Of a DNA stretch of 64,000 nt, positions 1 to 9,662 are shown piece after piece. Both the position numbers and the translations under genes were made by a program. The notes under the pieces are model-generated. The model did no database searches, was not told where the DNA came from, and worked only from the letters and a program-made list of their open reading frames with translations. The DNA is from Tricholoma matsutake (lineage: Eukaryota > Basidiomycota > Agaricomycetes > Agaricales > Tricholomataceae): positions 1,798,001 to 1,862,000 of the forward strand of contig AP026547.1 of assembly GCA_026075535.2 (NCBI GenBank), in the 5' to 3' direction. Every line of letters starts with the position of its first letter. The first letter of the stretch is position 1.

Positions 1-12
1 CCCTAATAAGTC

Positions 13-316
13 TCCTGTGGCTCAAGTGGTTGAGCACACTTGTTTGGTTTGTCATGTGATTCCTTATGGTGAGGTCTTGAGTTCAATTCCTGCAGTACAC
101 AAATTTATTTTGTGGGTACTTTATGAAATTCACCAAGTCTGAAGTCCTTTGAGCTCATATCTAATTGACTTATCATTTGGTTGAAATGCATTCCAGTTGG
201 ACTCCAGTGGGGGATTGAACTCTACATGACTTAGTGTAGTTAAATTGGACTCCACTTGGACTCTGGTCAGTCCGGTCAGAGTCCACTAGGACAGGTGGGG
301 GACTGTAAAGTACTGG
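13..316 (+). repeat. tRNA-derived SINE-like element, copy 1
   Basis: The head reads like a tRNA gene promoter: an A-box-like TGGCTCAAGTGG at 18-29 and a B-box-like GAGTTCAATTCC at 79-90, about 50 nt apart. The body (185-300) is built of diverged GGACTC-type repeats. The 3' end is the motif GGTGGGGGACTGTAAAGTAC near 295-314, which recurs at the ends of other copies in this window. No coding capacity is seen. The family is inferred from box spacing and shared ends; it was not matched to a named SINE. Confidence 0.6.
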
Positions 317-499
317 TCCTCCCCATTGGCAAAGTATCTCAGGAAGTGAAAAGGCAATGGCAGTAAATCCAGCCTCTTCATGAAGAGGAATTGACTGCAC
401 TGTATACAATTGATTTATACCAGCTCTTGCTTGAGAGGCCTCTTCAATGAGAATTTTGGCAGACTTTACTTCATCAGGATCCCATTTCCATTTTTGACT

Positions 500-768
500 A
501 GTTTGATCCAACCAAAGCTGGTATATTGCTTTCCCACTTGGACTTTGCTTGGACTTTGCTTGGACTTTGCTTGGACAACATCAATTGTGCATTTATTTAC
601 ACCTTTAAAGTACTGTCCGAGTAAAGTCTGAGTTCCAGACTTAGAGAAATTCTTGTAAGTCTCACAAAATGATGTGTGCACAGCAAGAATTGAACCAACA
701 GACTTCTGGACTAGCAATCACATGACAACCAAACATGCACACCCTACCACTTAAGCCAAGTAGTCATT
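500..768 (-). repeat. tRNA-derived SINE-like element, copy 2
   Basis: On the minus strand the head has an A-box-like TGGCTTAAGTGG near 749-760 and a B-box-like GGTTCAATTCT near 687-697. The body contains four tandem TTGGACTTTGC-type units at about 537-575 (plus strand). The exact 3' end is uncertain because it runs into copy 1 material. Confidence 0.5.
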
Positions 769-842
769 TAAAGTTACATACATTATATCTGTTTATTACT
801 AAATCTAATTTTTTATATATCATGAATAGATTATTAAATTGA

Positions 843-923
843 CCCCCTCACATCTGTGCGAGGGGTACAACCTAATTAATAAGTATAGTACTAGGCCCTC
901 CCCTTGCAAGCTCGAGGGGAGGG
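843..923. other. Two adjacent C-rich/G-rich hairpins
   Basis: Two inverted repeats lie close together: CCCCTC...GAGGGG at 843-866 and CCCTCCCC...GGGGAGGG at 896-923. The surrounding 770-1060 shows no gene. Similar hairpins occur at 52354-52489. Function unknown. Confidence 0.4.
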
Positions 924-1064
924 GGCTGTAACTATCAATTATAAAAATAAATTAAAAACACCCACCATGAACAGTTGCTTGTGGTGGCATTTGTCTCTCC
1001 CCGGGTCATCCCCTGGCCATCTTGCTCTCCTGTCCCCATTCTCCTCCCCCCTGAACCATAAAAC

Positions 1065-1390
1065 AAGCTGTGGTGGTGCAGTGGTTGATTGCACCTAACA
1101 TTTATGGTAAATGCCCAAAGTCAAGCGTTCAAGTCTCTATTGTGCACATTTTTGAAGCATTACATAATAAGGAGGTTGCTGACTCAGATGGTCCTGGGAC
1201 TGTATGAGTGCTGGTCCACTCGGACTCTGCTTGGACACTCAGACAGTCAGGACTCAGCTCGGACTGCACATTTAGTTTGGCAGGACTCTCAGCCAAAAAA
1301 GTCCAAGCAAAGTCCGAGCAAAGTCCTAGGACTGTCTGAGTGTCTGAGTGGAGTCTGCTCAGATTGGGGGAGGGGAGTGTAAAGACCTCA
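1065..1390 (+). repeat. tRNA-derived SINE-like element, copy 3
   Basis: An A-box-like TGGTGCAGTGGTT lies near 1073-1085 and a B-box-like GCGTTCAAGTCTC near 1124-1136. The body is dense in GGACTC/GGACTG repeats (1190-1350) and the end is GGGGAGGGGAGTGTAAAGAC near 1367-1386, matching the 3' signature of copies 1, 4 and 5. Confidence 0.55.
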
Positions 1391-1438
1391 GTTAGTTAAA
1401 CAAAACAACAGAAAACATGTAAAAAAACACTTACAAGT

Positions 1439-1470
1439 GAGCCCAAATGACAATACCATCATTTGGGCTC
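1439..1470. repeat. 12-bp perfect inverted repeat
   Basis: GAGCCCAAATGA and its exact reverse complement flank an 8-nt loop. The same arm, as GGGCCCAAATGAC, forms a hairpin at 51945-51977 and a single arm near 50891. The 1390-1636 interval around it has no recognisable gene. Confidence 0.5.
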
Positions 1471-1635
1471 ATTCCCATTGTTGGTTATTGGGGTAGGAGG
1501 TAGGGAGGATGTGGTGCTGTTGACTGTGGTGGTGGTAGAGGTGATGTGCCAGCATTGTTGATGATGCAGCTGTGTGCTTTATCATACACAGCCACCAGCA
1601 ATGGTATGTGACTGAGATTTTCACCTACCTTTCAA

Positions 1636-1958
1636 GCCTGTTTGGTGCAATGGTTATTATCATCTACTGATTATGTAATCTTGTCATTAGGACAGGTGTT
1701 CAACTCTTTGTGGTGTAACATATTTTATTTAATTCATAATAACAACAACAAACACTCTGACTCAGACAGTCCTAGGACTGTATGAGTACGTGTCCAATCA
1801 GACTCCACTTGGATGCTTGGACTGGACATCCTGGTTTGGCAGGAGTCTTAGCCAAAAAAAGTCTAAGTAAAGTCTGAGCAAAGTCTGAGGACAGTCCTAG
1901 GACTGTCCAAGTGTCCGAGCAGAGTCCACTCAGATTGGGGGGGGGAGTGTAAAGACCT
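1636..1958 (+). repeat. tRNA-derived SINE-like element, copy 4, inserted in a gene
   Basis: A weaker tRNA-like head (1640-1715; B-box-like GGTGTTCAACTC near 1695) is followed by a GGACTC-repeat body (1757-1930) and the 3' signature ending GAGTGTAAAGAC at about 1945-1956. It abuts and interrupts the minus-strand zinc-finger gene, whose reading frame runs straight into the element's end. Confidence 0.5.
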
Positions 1959-2640
1959 CTGACAATTTCCACACTCTCTCCAGCCATAATTGTGATGTGC
2001 AGCCACCCAGAGCAATCAAATACATCCATTGAGTCTTTATCATGAGACTTCACCCCTTCATGACCACTCTTTTTAGACTTGTGCTGATGTGAGTTCACCT
2101 GAGCACAGTGGTACATGAATCAGGATGTAGGCATGTGCTTGTGATGGTAGACACTATGGTAGCTTGTAGATGATAAGCATCATATAACAAGACCAAATTA
2201 GATGTGAGGTCATGATAATGGTAAACTTACACAAATCGATATTTCAGCTGTCCCCATATTTCTTTAGCAAAGGAGTCTAAAACAGTCTTGCTACCCATGG
2301 CTATAGTCATGAGAGAAGACAGATCCACCCAAGCATCAAGAGAAACTACATTTTCTGATTCAGAAAGAGCCCCAAGAGAACCCAAGAAGGTGTCAAGGTC
2401 CACAATAGACAAATCAGAAAGGTTGTCATTCCCCTCAGTCTGAGCTCTAGGAGTGGGTGGCACATTCTCTTTATCACCTTGTCCATGTTTTCACTCTGCA
2501 GTCACTTCAGCACTTCTTTTCAAGCATGGCAGACAGGATTTAGAGAAGCCATCATGTGTCTTTTTAAAGTTTGACATGTCACATGGCCATGACCTTCTGC
2601 ATTTGGTACAAGTCTTCTGTTCTGGACTGTCAGGGTCCAT
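1959..2640 (-). pseudogene. CxxC zinc-finger family protein, truncated by a SINE
   Basis: I recognise a fungal multi-copy family but not a function. Read on the minus strand from the ATG at 2640, the product starts MDPDSPEQKTCTKCRRSW and carries paired CxxC motifs (CTKC ... CLPC), a likely zinc ribbon, then a DKENVPPTP linker. An in-frame TGA sits at 2491-2493 where CGA is likely. Exon 1 ends at about 2231 with a clean GTAAGT donor just after YRFV, and the next exon carries YHCAQVNSHQHKSKKS and the conserved CSGWLHITI near 2000-2115. The frame is cut at 1958 by a SINE-like element; nothing recognisable as the C-terminus lies beyond it. Many related genes in this fungal group travel with transposons, so it may be transposon-derived. 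Confidence 0.6.
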
Positions 2641-2929
2641 GAGTAACCAGGGAAATAGATCAGTAAGACAGAATTTTGATGCGCCTCAAGAGAAGTAAAC
2701 CTGCTTGACACAAGTTTGATGTGTGTTTGATGTGATGTGAGAAGACCTATGCGTACATGAATGTGGAAACTATATTGTGTATGTAATCTACGAGGTACAG
2801 CCTTTCCTGAAAATCACATGTTGCAAAGAATCTGCTGGGTCAATAGTGTTCAGTGGGACACCCACCACCACCCAACTTCTTTGACAACATAAATGAATCA
2901 ATATGTGCTTGTAATCATATATGGGCACT

Positions 2930-4355
2930 CTTACCACTGGAATTTTGAGACAAGATCAAGTGGTTCAATTCTTTTTTCTGTGGTTGGTGTGGATGTCTTT
3001 AGATCAACATCAAAATTATTGTATGCATATGAGGCAAGTAAAGTTTATCCAAGCTGTTGGATGGCCACAGCTGATTTGGTCGACAGCAATGTTATTGCAT
3101 GATGAATTGCATTGACTGAAATAGTTATTCCAAGATGTGCGAGGGCTTCAACAACCTTTTCAGATGTGCCACAAGAGTGTAAGAAAATTACTATGATGCT
3201 CTCCAATGCATTTGTTTGTGAATTGGTGCTTTGCATCATGATGCTAAGTACATATAACAACTTTTTTCTGTTCAGCCCATTTGTCAGCTGTTATTTGAGG
3301 ACTATTCAGATAACAATTTCCATACAATGGAGATTACTTGGAAGAATGCTGAGTTTGGCAGCCTACACTAGACTTAGGTTTACTAAAAGACAGGATCAAA
3401 TTATCTTTGTTGCATGGAAGTAGGAACAAAGGTAAGGAAATATGTGAAAAGATCAACCGTGTAAGTAAAAGGCTGCATCAGGCGTCATGTGTGATTTAGG
3501 AAGGCCACATTGGGCATAGTCACATATTGGGAAGGTACCACATGAATAGGGTAATGTCAGCACTGCTGGATGTGGATAGAAGGGTAATAACTTACTAATA
3601 AGGATGTATGGTGCCATTGCCAGGATGTATGTTGCCAGTGTGTTGTTGTCATATTCACTGGATTGTGTCAGTGATGTGTATGGCAATGTGTGTGGCTGTG
3701 CTGGCACCATGGAAGTGTGTAATGGTGGTGTAGGTAAATTAACTTGTTGTAATGTCATGTAAGTCTTGCATCTTGCTAATCTTTTCTGTTCATGTGTTTG
3801 TGGGATGTCTCTGAATCCCTCAATAACTCCTTGAAGGTCTATCTCATCAAAACCATCCCAATAATTGGCATCATCTGTTTCTTGTAGTATTTCACAGCCA
3901 GTACCTGCTGCAGCCCTGTTCTTAGATTCACCTGTGCCTGTCACTGATAAGAGCTCATCCAGGAGTACCCACAGATGTGGTGCAAGACTCTCCATTTTTT
4001 CTGCCATTACCTCAATCTGGAACATCTCAATTTGTTCTGCTGATGCATGCAGCATGTTGAACTGCCATCCATTCTTCATCTTGACCAGCTCCTGGATCTC
4101 GGTCTGATACTGCTTCTCAGCTGATTCATGTACCCATTGCAGTACAAGTCCCTCGAATGCCCCATGCAAACAGAAGAGAGATATTGTATGTGAGCATAAC
4201 TGCACCAAATCCACAACCAGTGGATGGTCTGCATATTGTCTGCTAGAAAGCAAAACTTGCAGAAACTTCAAGATAGTAAGGCTCTCTGAGTCAAATAGTC
4301 TAAGAATGTTGAGCACATGGTCTTGGAAGTCCATTGTGCAATGAGTGTTGAGCAC
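2930..4355 (-). pseudogene. DUF6589-type protein, N-terminal part, truncated
   Basis: The first exon runs from the ATG at 4355 to about 3460 (start MLNTHCTMDF). It includes a leucine-rich segment, then SLAPHLWVLLDELL and a WDGFDEIDLQGVIEG motif that I associate with Agaricomycete DUF6589 proteins. After an intron of roughly 170 nt the frame resumes (about 3260-3045) with MMQSTNSQTNALESIIVIFL and SCGTSEKVVEALAHLGI, strongly conserved in that family, and then NNFDVDLKTSTPT near 2985-3020. Coding stops near 2930, where TGGTAAGAG could be a donor; the large C-terminal DUF6589 domain is missing. The function of the family is unknown. It is probably a remnant rather than an active gene. Confidence 0.6.
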
Positions 4356-4509
4356 AACTGGACTCAGAGTATATTTGAGATAAAGATATGTAATAAATAT
4401 TCATAAATAGATATCCTATGGTATTTTTTGTGTTCCACCATCACTTGTGCCTGTGGCTGGCTTTGTTTACTGGTGCTTTGTGCTAGGCCCTATGGAGTGG
4501 TTGAAGGAA

Positions 4510-4618
4510 ACCAATGTATAAGGGATGCATTCTTCTCACGTAGGGAGAAAGTGGCACCTTTGGCAACCCATTGGGTCAACCAGAAGGGCCATCTGACATT
4601 TGGATCTTTGAGGTACAC
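4510..4618 (-). repeat. D1 terminal repeat B2
   Basis: 109 bp, matching B1 (5072-5180) in direct orientation, with A2 between them. Several of the differences are TG in one copy against CA in the other at the same dinucleotide, implying ancestral CG. The left edge is the left boundary of D1. Confidence 0.75.
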
Positions 4619-5071
4619 TACTACAAAGAAGTGTCTAAGGGTGGGTTGGTGGGGAATGAAAGATATATATAGTACTATAAGAGAATCAGAGAAACAGAGA
4701 GAAAGAAGTAAAACTCCACCATACCTGGGAGAGAAAGTGAGAGACAGAGAGAAACCTAGGAAAGGGGTTATCTCAGACAATTCACCTTTCTCCCAAGGAA
4801 TAGGGGAAATGACATAGGTAAGAGATATAGGTGCATGCAGTGCTTTGTCACCATGCAAGATGTGCAAGATGAGGAATCTGCATGCAGTGCTGCATCATAG
4901 CGTGCAAAGTGTGCAAAGATGAGGATGGCATGCAGTGCTGTGTTGTAGTGTGCAAGATGTGTAAAGACACCTCGGAGGCTGTGGCACATGGTGCAGGGTC
5001 ATAGTATCTGTGCAACCAGTTGTCATGGCTTGACCTTTCCATTGGACTTGCATAAACACTCTTTAAACTCG
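4619..5071 (-). repeat. D1 terminal repeat A2
   Basis: About 450 bp lying between B2 and B1. Its 4660-4930 part matches 30223-30490, and its 4930-5071 part matches 37086-37230, so A1 is the same sequence cut in two by a later insertion. Both copies end at the same CTTTAAACTCG boundary. Confidence 0.75.
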
Positions 5072-5180
5072 ACCAATGTATAAGGGATGTGTTCTTCTCA
5101 CATAGGAAGAAAATGGCACCTTCGACAACCCATTGGGTCAACCAGAAGGGCCATCTGACATTCAGATCTTCAAGGTACAC
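5072..5180 (-). repeat. D1 terminal repeat B1
   Basis: Partner of B2, 109 bp. It lies on the internal side of A2, next to the end of the recombinase ORF, as expected for the ORF-B1-A2-B2 order. Confidence 0.75.
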
Positions 5181-5377
5181 CTAAAGCCTATATAGAAAAG
5201 GTAGAGAGTATGGGTAGGGAAGAAGAAAGATGAGAGCAACAATGTGAGGAGCGAAGATATGTAAAAAATTGTCCTTGAGTGTCCAGATTACAGTCCATTG
5301 ATAAATGAAGCTCAGAGATGAAATATGTGTGTTGTGTGGCTTTGTAGCATCTCAGCGGGGAAAGAGAAAGCCACGTG

Positions 5378-6352
5378 TCATGCATGCAGCATTGCCTGCA
5401 GGAGAACGGGATGTTTGCAGATGTAGATCTGCCATGCAGAAGACACCCATTGACTGATTCCTTGAATGATATGCGGAGCAACGCTGTGTTCTGCCACTGA
5501 GGTAGCACCACCAGCATGCATTGATTGGCCTCCAAAGTCCTTGTCAATGAAATGACGGAGCTGAGTCATGAAGAAAGATTGCATTGGGATGCTGCCATCC
5601 TGCTTGAGCCAAAGCGGAGATGACAGGGGGAAGAGACGGTTGTGGGATTTTAGGTAAGTGCAAAAAAGCCTAGTCACATTACAGATGAGGTGATTGTCAC
5701 ACAGGATAATCAGGTTTCCTTCAAAGAATCTGTCGGCCTTATGGCCAGGCAAGAAAAATTAAATGGTCAAAGCCTGCAATGCAACAGATGTCTGCTGAGA
5801 TAGTTTGCAGGGATCTCGCAGAGAGTGATCATCTGGGAATGTGACTTCTCTGAGGCACATTAGCGCAAAGAAACTGACACACAATTGAGTGCAGAAGAGA
5901 ATGTCATCATGCATCGGGAATTGATCATAGGCAGTACATACAGTGTTGAGGTTGTCAATAGTCAGTGCATGTTTACATGTGGTGGGAGTCCCCTGTAGAT
6001 GTTTGCACCCTTGCAAGGTGCAATGTACTAAGCGGGATTTGGGGGTGTCATTGATGGAGGGGAAATAGGGTTCCAATTGTTGACAGATGCCTGAGAGATA
6101 GGTGTCAACAGATACAGGTTTAATATGGTGGCACATATAGACAGTGTAAAGGCTGAGAGTGTCAGCTGTAGGTTCTACAGGCAGGTTGTGCATTCGAATG
6201 AATGAGAGATAGGAGTTGAGGGCTGAGCCATAGTTGTTCCAGGTGCTGATGTCAATCGCCTGGCCAAGGACGATTGTGTGCCCTCGAACCAGGTGCTCTG
6301 GTGACCATGGCTTCTGATGTGGTTGCCAGGCATGGACATGAGAGGTGATCAT
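5378..6352 (-). pseudogene. D1 tyrosine recombinase (YR)
   Basis: This enzyme would integrate the circular DIRS-type element. It starts at the ATG at 6352, whose ATGA overlaps the stop of the upstream RNase H tail (LGAAKK, 6354-6370). The N-terminal core-binding part includes SALNSYLSFIRMH and a YLSGICQQLE motif. A break separates 5759 from 5752. The catalytic half includes GGQSMHAGGATS, then IQGISQW and WQIYICKHPVLLQ. The Tyr nucleophile in QIYI is kept. The family norm, from memory, is SMRAGG, IGRW and IYIRK; here Arg-to-His, Arg-to-Gln and Arg-to-Cys would each follow from CpG transition. It is probably inactive. Confidence 0.7.
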
Positions 6353-6600
6353 TTTTTAGCTGCCCCCAGCGTATGCAGATGTGGGGGTTGAAAAGTTGAG
6401 ATGTGGAGGCATGGGACTAGTGCATGCACCTTGAATGGACCGAGAGATATGATAAACAGACCAAGGATAAATAGGGGGTTGCAAGGCTCCATGAGGTGGC
6501 AGTGTGACACCCGCCCCCCCCAACAGGTCTGCATTTTGAGCGTGAATCCCTATAATCCTATGAAAAGAGTAGGGAAGGGATGGGAGGGTAAAAAAAGGTA
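6353..6600 (-). pseudogene. D1 RNase H C-terminal tail
   Basis: Just upstream of the recombinase (minus strand) the frame reads HALVPCLHISTFQPP and then HTLGAAKK, the typical end of the RT/RNase H ORF in DIRS elements of this fungal group. The main RNase H body of D1 lies about 20 kb away at 26917-27500, separated by the nested block. The 6480-6690 part is not interpretable. Confidence 0.5.
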
Positions 6601-6691
6601 ATAAGCAAAGAGTTGGGAAAAAATGTAAAGAAAAAATACAGGTTGAACAGAGTGATCAGGAACGCTGAGAAATACATGACGATCTTCCATA

Positions 6692-7127
6692 TGTAAGGGG
6701 ACTAGGGGGAACTAGGGGGGGTGCCCTGTGTGTTTCTCCTATTTTTTATGTTCATTCTATATTTTTCCTCACTTCATTTCCTTCTATTCTTCATTTTCTA
6801 TGATGTTTCTGGATTTTATTACTAATTTCCCTTTCTATCACATTTGTGCATGTTGACAGTTTTATATTTAGAGGCAGAGCACGCCTTCCGACATCTTCCC
6901 CTTGGTATGATGTCATTCGGTGGCCTTGATCTGCCTATCTCCGCCTTTTCTATTTTTAGATTATTATTTGATTTTTGCCATCTTCACATATACTGGGCAT
7001 TGGCAAAGGGATCCTTAGAGTTTTCTCTTTGGATTTCCCTTTGCTAGGTGCACCCCCAATCCCTGTAATATGTAGTATAATTTTAACTTTGGATTTCCCT
7101 TTGCTAGAGGCTGAGGTTGCCCTTATA
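6692..7127 (+). mobile_element. Solo LTR of the G2 Gypsy family
   Basis: Begins TGTAAGGGGACTAGGGG and ends CCCTTATA. It matches the two G2 LTRs (30726-31151, 36346-36771) in reverse orientation over its whole length, including the internal duplicated CTAGCAAAGGGAAATCC-type box. Flanking 5-mers are CCATA and CCCTA, a plausible target duplication with one mismatch. It lies between the two recombinase copies. No internal region is present, consistent with LTR-LTR recombination. Confidence 0.75.
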
Positions 7128-7249
7128 CCCTAGTACCAACTGTCTGAGTAGAGTCCACAGTATCTCATATAGAAGAAAGAATCTGTAATCAGAAAAGTCA
7201 ATGCTTTGACAAAGATAAAGCAAGGGGATTAAGTGGAAGCAGGCTCATG

Positions 7250-8231
7250 TGCTGGATGCCCAAAGAGTAGGGCCTGCAAAAGAACAGTGTTCTTTCAGAT
7301 GTAGATTTGGAACATGAGCAAGGCCCACCAACCAATCACCTGAATGACAGGAGGGGCAACACCAGCTTCAGTGAGTGATGTCGCTCTGCCAGCATGCATG
7401 GACTGGCCTCCAATGTCTTTTGGGGAAAATGTTCTGAGCTTAGTCATGAACCATCCACGTGTGGGGACTTCTCCATTTTTCCGCAGCCACAGTTCAGGTT
7501 GGAAAGGATGAAGTGCATCACAAGATGTCAGATATGAGTTGAAGTGAGGGTAGGGGTTTGTGTGGGTGTTGGTGTTCTGGATGATGATTGTGTTGCCTTC
7601 ATAGAAATGGTCTCCCTTGTGTCTGGGAAGGAAGAAGGAGTAGTGGCTCTCATTGACAACAACTGTATGACAAAGTGATACCTTCTTGTAATTTCATGAT
7701 GCTATTTGGTCAAGGGAAAGAGAGCTCACCAAGGCGCATAAGTCCATGGAAACCTGTGAGTAGCATTGCCAAGAATAGTTTGTTGTCATGTGACTGCAAC
7801 ATGCCCAGCTTCTCAATTACGACCTCAAGGTCAGACCTTGAGAGTGGTCGTTTGTGTTTGATGGGAGAACCAAAACAGCAATGGCAGCCAGCAACAGACC
7901 GTTTGACAAGATTATTACTCTGATGAGTTCTGACGTTGGGGAAAAACAGCTCCAGTTGCTTGGCTATGCCTGAAAGGTAGGAGTTGACAGAGTCAGGCTT
8001 GATAAAAGTTGACATGTAGACTGTAACAAAACTGAGAGTTTCTTCAGTGGGTTCAATAGGGAAATGGTGAAGCCTGCAGAAAGTGATATAAGAGTTGAGT
8101 GCAGATGTATAAGTGAGATTGGATGATTCATCAATAGAGAGACCCAGCGCAATGGCACGCTCATGAATGAGGTGTTCCATTGACCATTCTTCTTGGAGAG
8201 GTTGTCGAGACCCCTCAGAAAGCTCAATCAT
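7250..8231 (-). pseudogene. D2 tyrosine recombinase (YR)
   Basis: A second recombinase, of a different DIRS lineage from the one at 5378-6352. It starts at the ATG at 8231 in the context AAAAAATGA, overlapping the upstream LGATKK stop exactly as in D1. The N-terminal part has SALNSYITFCRLH and SYLSGIAKQLELFF. The frame is damaged near 7700. The catalytic part reads GGQSMHAGRATSL, VIGWW and FQIYI, followed by a TGA at 7295-7297 and then KNTVLLQALL. The expected IYIRKN makes this stop a CGA-to-TGA change, and WW for RW a CGG-to-TGG change. The nucleophile Tyr is present. Inactive. Confidence 0.7.
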
Positions 8232-8344
8232 TTTTTGGTAGCCCCCAGCGTATCTTGAGGGGTAGTAAAGACAGAAACCCAGAAAGAGTAGACAATGACA
8301 GTGAGAAGGATTCAGAGACAAAATCAAGCCTGAGATTTGGAAGT

Positions 8345-8784
8345 GCAATTCAGCCCCTTATGACCCTTCTCTTTACAGATGTTGCAGACATGCATCCAGT
8401 GACACACAGTGTCATCCAGGATGCAGAGACCTTGATTCCATCGATTGCAGGCTTCATTCTTCTTGTGTGAACTATTGTGCATTTGTATTTCACCCATGTG
8501 AACCACAGCAGCACCTATCCATGTGACTAGTCCACAGGTCAAGAAACTCATGAAGATCAGTGAGTTCAAGGTCACGTCGCAACCCCACTCAATGCCTGAC
8601 AGCACAGTCAAAAGCGATAACACATGGCCAAAGAGCTCTGTTGACCTGTGCAGAAAAGCAAATACAGTTGCGCAAACAGTCTTGCTCCATGCAATACTCT
8701 AATCACCGGTGGTACTGACAATCTTGTTAGGACTGACTGATGGAAACTTGAACTCCATATCGCCCACAACTTTGATGTGTTCAT
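8345..8784 (-). pseudogene. D2 gag, C-terminal fragment with zinc finger
   Basis: Starting at the G1 insertion point (8784), the minus frame reads EHIKVVGDMEFKFPS and STTGD-stop-SIAWSKTV, a DIRS gag core with TAG where Trp is expected. It then drifts in frame, and near 8340-8460 carries CNRWNQGLC ... CNICKEKGHKGLNC, a cysteine/histidine zinc-finger cluster like that of DIRS gag proteins. The upstream part of the same protein is at 14991-15439. Confidence 0.6.
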
Positions 8785-9186
8785 TGTTAGGGCAACACCC
8801 ACTATCTGCTAGCTAAGACCATGCAGGTTCTCTCTACAAGAAGGGGGCAGGATCTGTGTGCATGATGGGGGAACTGATGGTTTTGATGTGAGGGGTTATT
8901 AATAGATGAGTTGGTTGAGAAAGGCCTTTCACACCAAAAATGTAGGTGGAATACCTAAGAGAACACAACTGGGGTCCCCTAGGCATATATTTAGGGTTTA
9001 TATACTATGTTACATATATTGTACATTGTTGTTACCGACACACTCATACATGCACATACATATTGATGCATGCGAAATAAAATTCTCACATTATCAAAGT
9101 GTAGCATCATTTGGTGTAATGTAGCGTAATTCGACATAATAAAATAAAAATGAAATTTTATTAGGTAATGGGGTGGTTTCCTAACA
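8785..9186 (-). repeat. G1 3' LTR
   Basis: 402 bp with TGTTAG/CTAACA inverted ends. It carries about 10 bp (ACAACTGGGG) not in the partner. Several sites show CA here and TG in the partner, or the reverse. Confidence 0.9.
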
Positions 9187-9197
9187 TTACCCCCCTT

Positions 9198-9662
9198 TTA
9201 TACCTCGACTTCCAGGCGAGAAAATATTGCATCTGTCCCCTCCATGAAATTTTGGTAAGGCCGGAATCTCATCCCCTCATACACCATTCTCGCAATGCGA
9301 CGCGGAGCATTCGGATTATGTTTAAAGAATTGGGTGATCACATTGCAGGCTCGCTTACAATTCTCTTCGGGCTCCCACAAATTATTTTCATTGGTATAGT
9401 TTTTCCACTTTATTAAGAACTCCAATTTGTTCCGTTGAAGACATGAGTCTAGAATTTCTTCAACTATGTATTCTGGAGCACCTTCTACTATTATCGGAGG
9501 TTGTGGAGTAGTTTGTTGGCCAGGAATAGTGGGTGGGTGGTAAGGGCATAGGTGGGATATGTTAATCTCAGGATCAATCTTGAATGATTGGGGTAATTTT
9601 AGCACTACCACATTAGGCGAGATCACTTTAGAGATTGCATATGGGCCAACTTGTTTTTCCAT
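9198..9662 (-). pseudogene. G1 chromodomain (integrase C-terminus)
   Basis: The minus frame reads INISHLCPYHPP (GPY/F-type integrase tail) then EYIVEEILDSC, LEFLIKWKNYTNENNLWEP and CNVITQFFKHN. These are the aromatic-cage and W-P positions of a chromodomain, which in chromoviruses guides integration to heterochromatin. It lies in a different frame from the integrase core upstream, so a frameshift separates them near 9640. Confidence 0.8.

Noticed and set aside
1772..2116. A 114-codon minus-strand frame as one protein
   Set aside because: It runs from a real exon of the zinc-finger gene into the inserted SINE-like element; the second half is not native coding sequence.
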